From: SZAS-103 sp036496805
GTDB taxonomy: Bacteria; Pseudomonadota; Gammaproteobacteria; Xanthomonadales; Xanthomonadaceae
DNA: 64,000 bases
NCBI GenBank assembly: GCA_036496805.1
Contig: DASXKN010000009.1
Coordinates: forward strand, 1-64,000
Reading direction: 5' to 3'
The notes beneath the pieces were generated by a model that saw only the letters and a list, made by a program, of their open reading frames with translations, ran no database searches and was not told the DNA's origin. Shown here piece by piece: positions 8,831-17,915 of the stretch; positions within the stretch are counted from its first letter, which is position 1; each line of letters begins with the position of its first letter. The translations under genes were made by a program, and so were the position numbers.

Positions 8831-11635
8831 ATGCGCATTCTCGACCGCTCCATCTACCAGGGCCCGTCGCTGTACGCCCATTTCCCCGTGATCCGGCTGG
8901 AGCTGGACCTCGGCGAGCTGGAGAACTGGCCCACCGGCAAGCTCGGCCCGGCCTTCGTCGACGGCCTGCTCGCGGCGCTGCCGGGGTTGCGCGAGCACGG
9001 CTGCTCGTACCGCGAGCCGGGCGGCTTCGAGCGGCGCATGCGCGAGGGCGAGGGCACCTGGCTCGGCCACGTGCTCGAGCACACCGCGATCGAGCTGCAG
9101 AACGTCGCCGGCGAGAACGTCACCTTCGGCAAGACCCGCAGCGTCGCCGACAACCGCCCCGGCGTGTATTCGGTCGTCTACGAATACGCGCAGCGCGAGG
9201 AAGGCGTGGCCGCGGGCGAGCTGGCGATCAAGCTGCTCTGCTCGCTGCTGCCGGAGGCGCTGCAGCCGGAAGGCAGCGTGCCGGAGGACTGGGACTGGGC
9301 GCAGGCGCGCGACGCCTTCATCCGCTACGCGCAGCGGCGCGCGTTGGGCCCTTCGACGAGCTCGCTGGTGAAGGCCGCCGAGCAGCGCGGGATTCCGTGG
9401 CTGCGCATGAACGACCAGTCGCTGGTGCAGCTCGGCCACGGCAAGTACCAGCAGCGCATCCAGGCCACGGTGACCGGCAAGACGCCGCACATCGCGGTCG
9501 AGCTGGCCAGCGACAAGGAAGAGACCAACAAGATCCTCGGCGCGCTCGGCCTGCCGGTGCCGCGGCAGGACCTGGTGCAGTCCGAGGAAAGCGCAGTGCG
9601 TGCCGCACGCCGGCTCGGCGGGCTGGTGGTGACCAAGCCGTACAACGGCAACCACGGCCGCGGCATCACCATCGGCATCAGCGGCGACGAAGCGGTGCGC
9701 GAGGGCTTCCGCGCCGCGCACGAACATTCGCGCTCGGTGATCGTGGAGACCTACGTCGCCGGCGACGACCACCGCCTGCTCGTGGTCAACGGTGAACTGG
9801 TCGCGGCCACGCGGCGCACGCCGGGCCACGTGATCGGCGATGGCCTGCGCACGATCGCCCAGCTCGTCGAGATCGTGAACCAGGATCCGCGCCGCGGTGT
9901 CGGCCACGAGAAGGTGCTGACGAGGCTCGTGCTCGATGCGCAGGCGCAGATGATGATGGACCGAGTCGGCTACACCGCCGACTCGGTGCCCAAGCCCGAC
10001 GAGGTCGTGTACCTGCGCTCGACCGCGAACCTTTCCACCGGCGGCACCGCGACCGACGTCACCGACATCATCCATCCCGACAACCGCGACATGGCGGTGC
10101 GCGCCATCAAGGCGATCGGCCTCGACGTCGGCGGCGTGGACTTCCTTTCGACGAACATCGCCGAAAGCTACAAGACGATTGGTGGTGGCATCTGCGAGGT
10201 CAACGCCGCGCCCGGCTTCCGCATGCACGTCGCGCCCAGCGAAGGCACGCCGCGCGACGCCGCCGGTCCGGTCGTCGACATGCTGTTCCCGCCGGGCGCG
10301 CCGTTCCGGGTTCCGATCGCCGCGATCACCGGCACCAATGGCAAGACCACCACCGCGCGCATGCTCGCCCACATCACCAAGATGGCCGGCTACACGCCGG
10401 GCCTGACCACCACCGACGGCGTCTACATCGACGGCCAGCGCACGGTCGAGGGCGACATGACCGGGCCGGTGTCGGCACGCATGGTGCTGGCCGATCCGCA
10501 CATCGACATCGCGGTGCTGGAAACCGCGCGCGGCGGCCTGCTGCGCGCCGGCATGGCGGTGCGCCACGTCGACGTCGGCGCGGTGCTCAACGTGCAGTCC
10601 GACCACCTCGGCATGAAGGGGATCGACACCCTCGAACAGCTCGCCGAGGTCAAGCGCATCGTCGTCGAGGTCGCGACCGAATGCGCGGTGCTCAACGCCG
10701 ACGATCCGAACGTGCTGAAGATGTCCGGCTACACCGACGCCAAGACGATCTGCTACGTGACCATGAACCCCGCGCACGCGCTGGTGCGCGAGCACATCCG
10801 CGCCGGCGGTCGCGCCTGCGCGCTCGAGGCCGGCGTCAACGGCCAGATGATCACCTTCTACGACAAGGGCAGCCACATTCCCTTGCTATGGACGCACCTG
10901 ATACCGGCGACGCTCGAAGGCCGCGCCCTCCACAACGTGCACAATGCGATGACGGCCGCGTCGGTGGCGTTCTCGCTGGGCATCAAGCTCGACGCGATCC
11001 GCCAGGGCCTGCGCACGTTCGACACCACGTTCTTCCAGGCGCCCGGGCGCATGAACGTGTTCAACGAGCATCCGTTCAAGGTGCTGTTCGACTATGGCCA
11101 CAACGCGCACGCGGTCGGGGTAATGGCCGACCTCGCGCAGCGGCTCGACGTCAACGGCCGGCGCATCGTCGTGATCGCCGGCCCCGGCGATCGCCGCGAC
11201 GAGGACCTGCGCGAGATCGCGCGCGCGGTCGCAGGCCGGTTCGACCACTACTTCGTGCGCCGCGACGACTCGCTGCGCGGACGCGAGCCGGGCGACGTGG
11301 TGCGGATCATTTCCACCGAATTGCTTTCGCATGGCGTGAGCGAGGAGCAGATCACGCGCATCGAGGACGAGCAGGAAGCGATCGACGCGGCGCTGAGGAT
11401 GGGACGCCCGGGCGACCTGGTGCTGGTATTCGCCGACACCCTGGTGCGTTCGTGGAAACAGATCATCAAGTTCCGCCCCGAGGGCACGCCGGAAGCGCCA
11501 TCGCGTCCGGCGCGCGACGTCGTCGCCGAAGCGCGGGTGATCGAGCCGGCCGCCGAGGAGGCGATCCACGCAGCGATGGAGGGCATGGTCCGCGACGAAC
11601 GCGGCATCAGCATCGCGCGCGAAGGCGACGACTAG
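8831..11635 (+). CDS. cphA: Cyanophycin synthetase
   Basis: Two-site ATP-dependent ligase that builds cyanophycin by adding Asp to the backbone and Arg to the side chain. 934 residues from ATG 8831, with AGGGGA before it; an upstream ATG at 8789 is possible but less well placed. Domains in order: N-terminal domain (1-160), ATP-grasp domain (about 220-470, with NKILGALGLPVPRQ and TKPYNGNHGRGITI), then a Mur-ligase domain with the P-loop GTNGKTTT near residue 501. All active parts look complete. It is followed after 45 bases by a second Mur-ligase-like gene, an arrangement seen in other cyanophycin-making heterotrophs. Confidence 0.95.
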   Translation: MRILDRSIYQGPSLYAHFPVIRLELDLGELENWPTGKLGPAFVDGLLAALPGLREHGCSYREPGGFERRMREGEGTWLGHVLEHTAIELQNVAGENVTFGKTRSVADNRPGVYSVVYEYAQREEGVAAGELAIKLLCSLLPEALQPEGSVPEDWDWAQARDAFIRYAQRRALGPSTSSLVKAAEQRGIPWLRMNDQSLVQLGHGKYQQRIQATVTGKTPHIAVELASDKEETNKILGALGLPVPRQDLVQSEESAVRAARRLGGLVVTKPYNGNHGRGITIGISGDEAVREGFRAAHEHSRSVIVETYVAGDDHRLLVVNGELVAATRRTPGHVIGDGLRTIAQLVEIVNQDPRRGVGHEKVLTRLVLDAQAQMMMDRVGYTADSVPKPDEVVYLRSTANLSTGGTATDVTDIIHPDNRDMAVRAIKAIGLDVGGVDFLSTNIAESYKTIGGGICEVNAAPGFRMHVAPSEGTPRDAAGPVVDMLFPPGAPFRVPIAAITGTNGKTTTARMLAHITKMAGYTPGLTTTDGVYIDGQRTVEGDMTGPVSARMVLADPHIDIAVLETARGGLLRAGMAVRHVDVGAVLNVQSDHLGMKGIDTLEQLAEVKRIVVEVATECAVLNADDPNVLKMSGYTDAKTICYVTMNPAHALVREHIRAGGRACALEAGVNGQMITFYDKGSHIPLLWTHLIPATLEGRALHNVHNAMTAASVAFSLGIKLDAIRQGLRTFDTTFFQAPGRMNVFNEHPFKVLFDYGHNAHAVGVMADLAQRLDVNGRRIVVIAGPGDRRDEDLREIARAVAGRFDHYFVRRDDSLRGREPGDVVRIISTELLSHGVSEEQITRIEDEQEAIDAALRMGRPGDLVLVFADTLVRSWKQIIKFRPEGTPEAPSRPARDVVAEARVIEPAAEEAIHAAMEGMVRDERGISIAREGDD

Positions 11636-11680
11636 TCCGAATGCAAACGATGAAACATCCGTACGCATCGGGCCGCCTCC

Positions 11681-13963
11681 GTGGAGGTTGACCCGACCCC
11701 CACATCGTTCACCGATTCGCGCCGCCTGTTCGGCGCGAATCCGTATTTCGCCGGCACCGGAGCAGCGCTCGAAGCGCTGCACGAGACCGTGGACGCGGCG
11801 ATGCTGGATGCCTGGCGCGAACGCGTCGTGCAGGCGCGCAAGGTCCTCGACTGGCTTGAACGGGAAACCTTCGCCCACGCCCATCCCGGCGGCGCGACCC
11901 TCGCCCTCGCCGCCCGGCTCGACTGCGTGCTCACTGCCACCGAAGTCAACGAATGGGCCTGGGAGGCCACGCTTCTTTCCTTCTCCCTCCGGGAGAAGGT
12001 GCCCGAAGGGCGGATGAGGGCAGATTCCGCGCTCTCCGAAGTCCCCGCCCGAAAGAAACTGCCTTTCGACGAGGAAACCCGCGCCTTCATCCGCACCCTG
12101 CGCCATGAATCCACCAATGCGGAACACCTGATCTGGTCGTTCGTTCGCGACCGCCGTCTGGATGGGAAAAAGTTCCGCCGCCAGCATCCTCTCGGACCCT
12201 ACGTGCTCGACTTCTACTGTCATGAAGCCGGATTGGCCGTGGAACTTGATGGTGGTCAACACAACGAAGCCGACCGTGCGGCACGCGACGAAAGGCGCGA
12301 CGCCTTTGTTGCGGCGCAGGGCATCCACACCCTGCGCTTCTGGAATGACGATGTGTTGGCACGGACGGAAGACGTCCTGGCCGAGATTTGGCGTGCAGTT
12401 CATTTCGAGAATCGCAACGACGAAGGCACGGGCCAGCACTCTCCCTCATCCGCCCTTCGGGCACCTTCTCCCGGCGGGAGAAGGGAATGCATGCATGCGG
12501 ATATGGCCTGGCTCCATGCCCCGGGACATCCAGCGGCATGGGACGAAGACGCGGCGATGGTGACGCTGCGCCTGTTCGCCGCCGAGGAAGCGAACCCCGC
12601 CCTGCTCGCGCTCGAGACGGCCGCGCACGAGCATCGCGTCGCCTTCCTGCTCGACGACGAACGCTTGTCGCTCGGCGAAGGCAACGGGTCGCGCACGGTC
12701 CCGCTCGACCCGCTGCCCCCGCCCGAGCGCATCCGCTGGTCCTCGCTGCACGACGTGCCGGTCGCGCTGGTGACCGGCACCAATGGCAAGACCACGACCG
12801 TGCGCCTGCTCGCCGCGATGGCGCGCGCGCACGGCTGGAGCACGGGCCATTCGTGCACCGACGGCCTGTTCGTCGATGGCCGCCAGATCGCGTCCGGCGA
12901 CTACTCCGGCCCGGCCGGCGCACGCGAAGTGCTGCGCCAGCCCGACGTGCAATGCGCCGTCCTCGAAACCGCGCGCGGCGGCATCCTGCGCCGCGGCCTG
13001 GCGACGCAGCGTGCGCAGGCGGCCGTGATCACCAACATCACGGCCGACCACTACGGCGCCTACGGCGTGTACGGCCTCGACGACCTCGCGCGGGTGAAGC
13101 TCACCGTCGCGCGCGTGCTCGACCGCAGCGGACTGCTCGTCCTCAACGCCGACGATGCGACCCTGCGCGCGCATGCCGCGGACGTCGAGACAGCGATCGC
13201 CTGGTTCGCGCTCGACGACGATCACCCGCTGCTGGTCGCGCATCGCGCCAGCGGAGGCGCGACCTGCGGCATGCGCGACGGCCGCGTCGTGCTGAGCATC
13301 GGCGGCACCGCGCAGGATCTCGGCAACATCGCGGACATGCCGCTGACCGTCGGCGGCACGGCGGGCTACAACATCGCCAACATCCTCGCCGCATCGCTGG
13401 CAGCGACCGCGCTCGGCGTGCCCGCCGCGACGATTGCCGAAGTACTTGCGCGCTTCGGTTCCGCGCACGCTGACAACCCGGGCCGGCTGCAGCGCTGGTC
13501 GCTGGCCGGCATCGAGGCCTGGCTCGACTACGCGCACAACCCCGATGGCCTGCGTGGCCTGCTCGAGGTCACCGGCGTCGCCACCCGCGAAGCCCGCTTC
13601 GGCCTGCTGCTTGGCCAGGCCGGCGACCGCAACGACGAGGACATCCGCGATCTCGCACGCGTCGCCGCGCGCTACCGCCCCGACCGCGTCGTGCTCAAGG
13701 ACCTGCCCGCCTTCATGCGCGGTCGCGCGCCGGGCGAAGTCGCCGCGGTCCTGCGCGGCGCACTGGAGCAGGCCGGCGTCGCCGGCGAAGCGATGGAATA
13801 CGCCGACGAGGAGGAACGCGGCGCGCGCGCCCTGCTCGCCTGGGCGCAAGCGGGCGACACACTCGTACTGCCGGTGCACGGCAAGGCCGCACGCGCGCAG
13901 GTCTCGATCCTGCTCGACCGCATGGCGGCGATGCTGTGGACACCGGGACAGCCGCTGCCCTGA
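11681..13963 (+). CDS. Mur-ligase family protein (CphA-like) interrupted in frame by a DUF559 nuclease domain
   Basis: Second ligase of the cyanophycin locus; its exact reaction is unknown. The 760-residue reading frame starts at GTG 11681. Residues 1-99 are the family's own N-terminus (SFTDSRRLFGANPYFAGTG). Residues 100-269 are foreign: a DUF559 (Vsr-like, PD-(D/E)XK fold) domain between two inverted repeats. From about 271 the ligase resumes, with P-loop GTNGKTTTVRLL near 366 and ARGGILRRGL; the DYAHNPDG segment completes the Mur ligase. Without the insert the protein would be about 590 residues. The insert keeps the frame open. Whether one fusion or several products are made cannot be told from sequence. 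The start has no clear ribosome binding site. Confidence 0.88.
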   Translation: MEVDPTPTSFTDSRRLFGANPYFAGTGAALEALHETVDAAMLDAWRERVVQARKVLDWLERETFAHAHPGGATLALAARLDCVLTATEVNEWAWEATLLSFSLREKVPEGRMRADSALSEVPARKKLPFDEETRAFIRTLRHESTNAEHLIWSFVRDRRLDGKKFRRQHPLGPYVLDFYCHEAGLAVELDGGQHNEADRAARDERRDAFVAAQGIHTLRFWNDDVLARTEDVLAEIWRAVHFENRNDEGTGQHSPSSALRAPSPGGRRECMHADMAWLHAPGHPAAWDEDAAMVTLRLFAAEEANPALLALETAAHEHRVAFLLDDERLSLGEGNGSRTVPLDPLPPPERIRWSSLHDVPVALVTGTNGKTTTVRLLAAMARAHGWSTGHSCTDGLFVDGRQIASGDYSGPAGAREVLRQPDVQCAVLETARGGILRRGLATQRAQAAVITNITADHYGAYGVYGLDDLARVKLTVARVLDRSGLLVLNADDATLRAHAADVETAIAWFALDDDHPLLVAHRASGGATCGMRDGRVVLSIGGTAQDLGNIADMPLTVGGTAGYNIANILAASLAATALGVPAATIAEVLARFGSAHADNPGRLQRWSLAGIEAWLDYAHNPDGLRGLLEVTGVATREARFGLLLGQAGDRNDEDIRDLARVAARYRPDRVVLKDLPAFMRGRAPGEVAAVLRGALEQAGVAGEAMEYADEEERGARALLAWAQAGDTLVLPVHGKAARAQVSILLDRMAAMLWTPGQPLP
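11978..12020 (+). repeat. Left inverted repeat of the DUF559 cassette
   Basis: 43 bases that match the reverse complement of 12443-12485 at 41 positions. It contains two small palindromes, TTCTCCC-tcc-GGGAGAA and GCCC-gaa-GGGC, so it can fold as a double hairpin like a REP element. Its right end supplies GAAGGGCGGATG, a possible ribosome binding site and start codon for the nuclease. Confidence 0.9.
12443..12485 (-). repeat. Right inverted repeat of the DUF559 cassette
   Basis: Inverted copy of 11978-12020 with two mismatches. On the plus strand its outer end reads GGGAGAAGGGA (12476-12486). That lies five bases before the in-frame ATG 12491 of the resumed Mur ligase, so it could serve as a new ribosome binding site. 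Confidence 0.9.
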
Positions 13964-14050
13964 CGGTTCGCTTATCGACGATGGAAGGTCGCCGCTGGAC
14001 CGTCCATCGCGTCTGCGCCACCATCGCGCCTTTCCGGAGCCATCGCCGCC

Positions 14051-14701
14051 ATGCACGACCACCAGCGCCAGTTCCTCGAAGCCGCCCTTGCCCGCGATGC
14101 CCTGCGCTTCGGCGAGTTCACCCTCAAATCCGGGCGGATCAGCCCCTACTTCTTCAACGCCGGCCGCTTCGACAGCGGCGGGGCGATGGCCGCGCTCGGG
14201 CAGGCTTACGCGCGCACCCTGCTCGCGGCGAACCTCGACTTCGACGTGCTGTTCGGCCCGGCCTACAAGGGCATTCCGCTCGCCACCGCGGTCGCGGTCG
14301 CGCTCGCGGCGCAAGGCCGCGACGTGCCGCTGACCTTCAACCGCAAGGAAGCCAAGGACCACGGCGAGGGCGGCACCCTGATCGGTGCGCCCTTGAAGGA
14401 CCGGCGCGTGCTGATCGTCGACGACGTGATCACCGCCGGCACCGCGATCCGCGAATCGATCGACATCATCCGCGCCGCCGGCGGCATGCCCTGCGGCGTG
14501 CTGATAGCGCTCGATCGCCAGGAGCGCGCCGGCGAGAGCGAGCAGTCGGCGACCGACGCCGTGCGCGCCGAGTTCGGCATCCCGGTGCTGGCGATCGCCG
14601 GCCTCGGAGAACTGCTGCAGCTGGCCGAAGGCCGCGCCGAGCTGGCCGCGCACCACGAGGCGCTTTTGGCGTATCGTCGGCGCTACGGAACCGGAGCCTG
14701 A
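14051..14701 (+). CDS. pyrE: Orotate phosphoribosyltransferase
   Basis: Pyrimidine synthesis enzyme joining orotate to PRPP to give OMP. 216 residues. The PRPP-binding signature VLIVDDVITAGTA lies near residues 118-130. LKSGRISPYFFNAG near the N-terminus and FNRKEAKDHGEGG, the mobile catalytic loop, are typical of PyrE. It lies 87 bases after the Mur-ligase gene and 22 bases before the DUF4124 gene, all in the same direction. Confidence 0.96.
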   Translation: MHDHQRQFLEAALARDALRFGEFTLKSGRISPYFFNAGRFDSGGAMAALGQAYARTLLAANLDFDVLFGPAYKGIPLATAVAVALAAQGRDVPLTFNRKEAKDHGEGGTLIGAPLKDRRVLIVDDVITAGTAIRESIDIIRAAGGMPCGVLIALDRQERAGESEQSATDAVRAEFGIPVLAIAGLGELLQLAEGRAELAAHHEALLAYRRRYGTGA

Positions 14702-14723
14702 TCCGGACGCCCCGGAGTTCGCC

Positions 14724-15467
14724 ATGCATTTGTCGCGCAAGCCGATCTTCATCGCCCTGCTGGCCATCTCGGTCGTTGCCGTGGGCGCGGTCGCCGCCCC
14801 GCCACCGCCAAAAGCAGCACCGAGGACGGCCACCACGGCCGTGCCCGGATCCAAGCTGTACCGCTGGTTGGACAAGGACGGCAAGGTCCATTACAGCGAC
14901 GACCTGCCGCCCGAAGCGCTCACCGAGGCGCGCGAGGAACTGAGCAAGTCCAACGGCATGACCCTCAAGACGGTCGATCGCGCGCTGACCGCGGAAGAGC
15001 GCGCCACAGCGCAGGCCAAGGTCGAGGCCGACACCAAGGTCGCCGCGGCGCTGGCGAAGATCAAGCAGAGCGACCAGATGCTGCTCAACTCCTATCCGAC
15101 CGAAGGCGAGCTCAAGCGCGCCTTCGAGGAACGCATCTCGATGCAGGTCGAGGGACTCAAGGCGACCCGGATGGGGCTCGAAAACCAGCAGCGGAGCCTG
15201 TCGTCGTTCCTCTACTCCGCGTCCACCCTGGAGTTGTCGGACAAGCCGGTCGGCAAGTACCTCGTGGCCTCGATCCGGAAGCTGCGCACGCAGATCGTCT
15301 CGCAGCAACAATCGGAAACGCAGATCGAAGCGCAGATCACCAACCTGCGCCAGGAAAGCGCCTCGACGATGGCGCATTACCACGAGCTGCGCTCCGGGGC
15401 GATGGCGGAGCATTCAGGCGCAACGCCGCCTCCAGCGGCCTCGGCGGCCTCCTCGCCCAAGGGCTGA
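14724..15467 (+). CDS. DUF4124 domain exported protein
   Basis: Function unknown. 247 residues with a signal peptide (about 1-24, KPIFIALLAISVVAVGAVAA). Next comes the DUF4124 motif LYRWLDKDGKVHYSDDLPP, then a long charged, Gln-rich helical region that probably forms coiled coil (about 90-215). The tail is rich in Ala, Pro and Ser. GGAG stands eight bases before the ATG. It follows pyrE closely and could be co-transcribed. DUF4124 proteins are common in gammaproteobacterial envelopes without a defined role. Confidence 0.82.
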   Translation: MHLSRKPIFIALLAISVVAVGAVAAPPPPKAAPRTATTAVPGSKLYRWLDKDGKVHYSDDLPPEALTEAREELSKSNGMTLKTVDRALTAEERATAQAKVEADTKVAAALAKIKQSDQMLLNSYPTEGELKRAFEERISMQVEGLKATRMGLENQQRSLSSFLYSASTLELSDKPVGKYLVASIRKLRTQIVSQQQSETQIEAQITNLRQESASTMAHYHELRSGAMAEHSGATPPPAASAASSPKG

Positions 15468-15540
15468 GCGAGGCGACGGGAAGGCAAACCGCGCCGCCGG
15501 CATCGCGCCAGCGGCATTCGAGGGCGGCGGACGCCTGCGG

Positions 15541-17853
15541 CTAGAACGGCAGTTCGAGGTCGGGTTTCAACGCCAGCAGTTGCTCGCGGAAAGCGTCCTG
15601 GATGCGCTTGAGCGCTTCGGGCGTGTCGGCGTCGAAACGCATCACCAGCACCGGCGTGGTGTTCGAGGAACGAACCAGTCCCCAGCCGTCCGGCCAGTCG
15701 GCACGCACGCCGTCGATCGTCGCCACCCGCGCGCCCTCGAACTTCGCCTTCTCCCTGAACCTGTCGATGAAGGCATGGGTCTCGCCCTCGGCCATCGGCG
15801 CCTTGAGTTCGGGCGTCGAGAAACCCTTGGGCAGTTCGGCGAACACCGCATCGGCGTCCTCGTCGCGGGCGGCGAGGATCTCCAGCAGGCGCGCGGCGGA
15901 GTAGATGGCGTCGTCGAAACCGTACCAGCGCTCCTTGAAGAAGAAGTGGCCGCTCATCTCGCCGGCCAGCTCGGCGCCGGTTTCCTTCATCTTCGCCTTG
16001 ATCAGCGAATGCCCGGTCTTCCACATCAGCGGGCTGCCGCCGTGGCGCAGGATGTGCCCGGCGAGGTGGCCGGTGCACTTGACGTCGTAGACGATGCAGG
16101 CGCCGGGATTGCGGCTGAGCACGTCGGCGGCGAACAGCATCAGCAGGCGATCCGGGAAGATGATCTCGCCGGCGCGGGTGACCACGCCGAGTCGGTCGCC
16201 GTCGCCATCGAATGCCAGGCCGATGTCGGCGTCGAGGCGCTGCACCATCTGGATCGCGTCGGCCAGGTTCTTCGGCTCGCTCGGGTCCGGATGGTGGTTG
16301 GGGAAGGTGCCATCGACCTCGCAGAAGATCGGCAGCACCTCGGCGCCGATCGCCTGCAGCACCTCCGGCGCCAGCATGCCGGCCACGCCGTTGCCGGCGT
16401 CGACCACGACCTTCAGCTTGCGCTCGAGCTGGATGTCCTCGGCGACGCGGTTGGTGTAGTCCAGCGCGACCTCGCGCTGCTGCACGCTGCCGGGCACATT
16501 CGCCTTGTACAGGCGGTCCTCGGCGATGCGCTCGTAGAGGTTCTGGATCGTGTCGCCCGACAGGGTCTCGCCGCCGAGCACGATCTTGAAACCATTGTAG
16601 TCGGGCGGGTTGTGGCTGCCGGTGACCGAAACGCACGAACCGGTGCGCAACTGGAAGGCGCCGAAATAGGTCAGCGGCGTCGGCGCCACGCCGATGTCGA
16701 TCACCTCGCGGCCGGCGGCACGCAGGCCCTCGATCAAGGCGTTGGACATCTCCGGGCCGGAGACGCGGCCGTCGCGGCCGACCACGATGTCGCGCAGGCC
16801 CTGCTCCTGCATCGCGCTGCCGATCGCGTGGCCGATCAGCCTGGCCACGCCGGCGTCCAGGCTCTGGCCGACCACGCCGCGGATGTCGTAGGCGCGGAAG
16901 ATGTCGCGTGCGATCGCCACCGCCGCGCGCTTGGCCGGGTCCTTCACCTCGATCTTGCGCTCGGGCTGGGGTTCGGCCGTGAGCATCTCGGCCAGGGTCG
17001 CCCCGGCGGGTGCTTCGGCTCCGGAACCGGCCGCCCCCTCCAGCGCCTTGCCGAAGCGGAACAGCGCGCCCCCGGCGATCGCGACCAGCGCCGCGAGGAT
17101 GTAACCGAACACCGCCGACACGCCGAAGAAGCTCGCGGCTTTTTGCGGACTGGCCGTCTCCACCACGAATCCGCTGTCGAGCAGGGGCAGCTCGCTGGAC
17201 TTGCCAAGCAGCGCCACGTGCGCGTCGCCATTGCTCGCCACGTCGTAACCATGGAATTTCAGCGCGATGTAGCCATTGCCCGGACTGGCGGACTGGATCG
17301 GCCCGCTCAGGGCGTCGACCGGCAGCGTCACCAGCGCCAGCGCCTTGACCTCGCTGCCGTCCTTGATCGCGCCGGCCATGGCCAGCGTCGGTTTGCCGTC
17401 GATCCGCGCAACCGCGAACCGCGTCACCCCGTCCTGCAGGGTGGCATTGAGCACGGCCAGTCTCCCGTATCCGAATTTCTCCGGATCGGCAAAGGCGGTT
17501 TCGAGGCCGGGCGCGATGAAACGCACTCCCTTGCCTTCAGCCCAGCGCGTCTGGAACGCGTTCGCGGCCTGGGCATCGTCTCCTTCGGCGATGGCCTTGA
17601 CCACCTCCGGCGCGGCGCTGGCGTGTTCGAACTGGGTCGTCAGGTCGGAAAGGACACCCTTCTCGGCGCCCTGCAAACGCGCGCCCTCGGACGTCACCGT
17701 GCTGTCGGCGCGCGCTGCGGAGCCCTGGCGCCAGGCATCCCAGCCAAGGCCCAGCGCGAGCAGGAACATCATGCCGGCGATAGGCAATCGCAGGCGCCCG
17801 ATCGCGGCCTTGATGTTGTCGCTCTTGCTCGGCCCGTCGTTCTTTTCGTCCAT
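15541..17853 (-). CDS. Phosphomannomutase/phosphoglucomutase with membrane-anchored N-terminal extension
   Basis: Interconverts hexose 6- and 1-phosphates to feed nucleotide-sugar and polysaccharide synthesis (AlgC/XanA type). 770 residues, far longer than the roughly 460 of a plain enzyme. Residues 24-42 and 243-266 are membrane segments around a periplasmic region of about 200 residues. The cytoplasmic mutase starts at AYDIRGVVG (321). It has the phosphoserine loop TGSHNPP (Ser413), the metal loop DGDGDR and the sugar-binding GEMSGH. It lies downstream of coaBC and dut on the same strand. The N-terminal part may sense something outside the membrane; that is inference. Confidence 0.92.
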   Translation of the reverse strand: MDEKNDGPSKSDNIKAAIGRLRLPIAGMMFLLALGLGWDAWRQGSAARADSTVTSEGARLQGAEKGVLSDLTTQFEHASAAPEVVKAIAEGDDAQAANAFQTRWAEGKGVRFIAPGLETAFADPEKFGYGRLAVLNATLQDGVTRFAVARIDGKPTLAMAGAIKDGSEVKALALVTLPVDALSGPIQSASPGNGYIALKFHGYDVASNGDAHVALLGKSSELPLLDSGFVVETASPQKAASFFGVSAVFGYILAALVAIAGGALFRFGKALEGAAGSGAEAPAGATLAEMLTAEPQPERKIEVKDPAKRAAVAIARDIFRAYDIRGVVGQSLDAGVARLIGHAIGSAMQEQGLRDIVVGRDGRVSGPEMSNALIEGLRAAGREVIDIGVAPTPLTYFGAFQLRTGSCVSVTGSHNPPDYNGFKIVLGGETLSGDTIQNLYERIAEDRLYKANVPGSVQQREVALDYTNRVAEDIQLERKLKVVVDAGNGVAGMLAPEVLQAIGAEVLPIFCEVDGTFPNHHPDPSEPKNLADAIQMVQRLDADIGLAFDGDGDRLGVVTRAGEIIFPDRLLMLFAADVLSRNPGACIVYDVKCTGHLAGHILRHGGSPLMWKTGHSLIKAKMKETGAELAGEMSGHFFFKERWYGFDDAIYSAARLLEILAARDEDADAVFAELPKGFSTPELKAPMAEGETHAFIDRFREKAKFEGARVATIDGVRADWPDGWGLVRSSNTTPVLVMRFDADTPEALKRIQDAFREQLLALKPDLELPF

Positions 17854-17915
17854 CCGCTTCCCCCCGGTTCAGATGGCGCTGGCCGTCCGGCCATGCAGCG
17901 CGGTCCGCCCGCGTA

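Larger units (their letters stand above)
11978..12485 (+). mobile_element. DUF559 nuclease cassette with 43-bp terminal inverted repeats
   Basis: A 508-base block inside the Mur-ligase gene. Near-identical inverted repeats end it on both sides, and it encodes one DUF559 domain. That domain could also be made alone from ATG 12014 (residue 112 of the fusion), which is preceded by GAAGGG. Domain features: STNAEHLIWSFVRDRRLDG, then FRRQHPLGPYVLDFYC (Asp177), AVELDGGQH (Glu188, Asp190, His194) and TLRFWNDDVL. No transposase is present and no target duplication is obvious. Calling it a mobile unit is inference from the repeats, the foreign domain and the interrupted host gene. Confidence 0.7.

Noticed and set aside
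9347..9360. GGGCCCTTCGACGAG inside cphA, resembling the CTGTCGAA repeat
   Set aside because: It encodes the conserved GPSTSS segment of cyanophycin synthetase, so the likeness is coincidental.
8711..10876. A 721-codon open frame antisense to cphA, and similar long ones at 3174-5417, 12446-14884 and 36714-39077
   Set aside because: They lie opposite well-supported genes, are rich in Arg, Ala, His and Asp with no recognisable domain, and are the usual antisense open frames of high-GC coding DNA.
11978..12485. Intein or intron explanation of the in-frame insert
   Set aside because: No splicing-domain motifs (N-terminal Cys block, C-terminal HN) border it, the ends are inverted repeats, and the host protein is not interrupted at a conserved active-site residue.
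11960..12500. Target-site duplication flanking the DUF559 cassette
   Set aside because: No convincing direct repeat is visible just outside 11978 and 12485; the junctions need an empty-site comparison.
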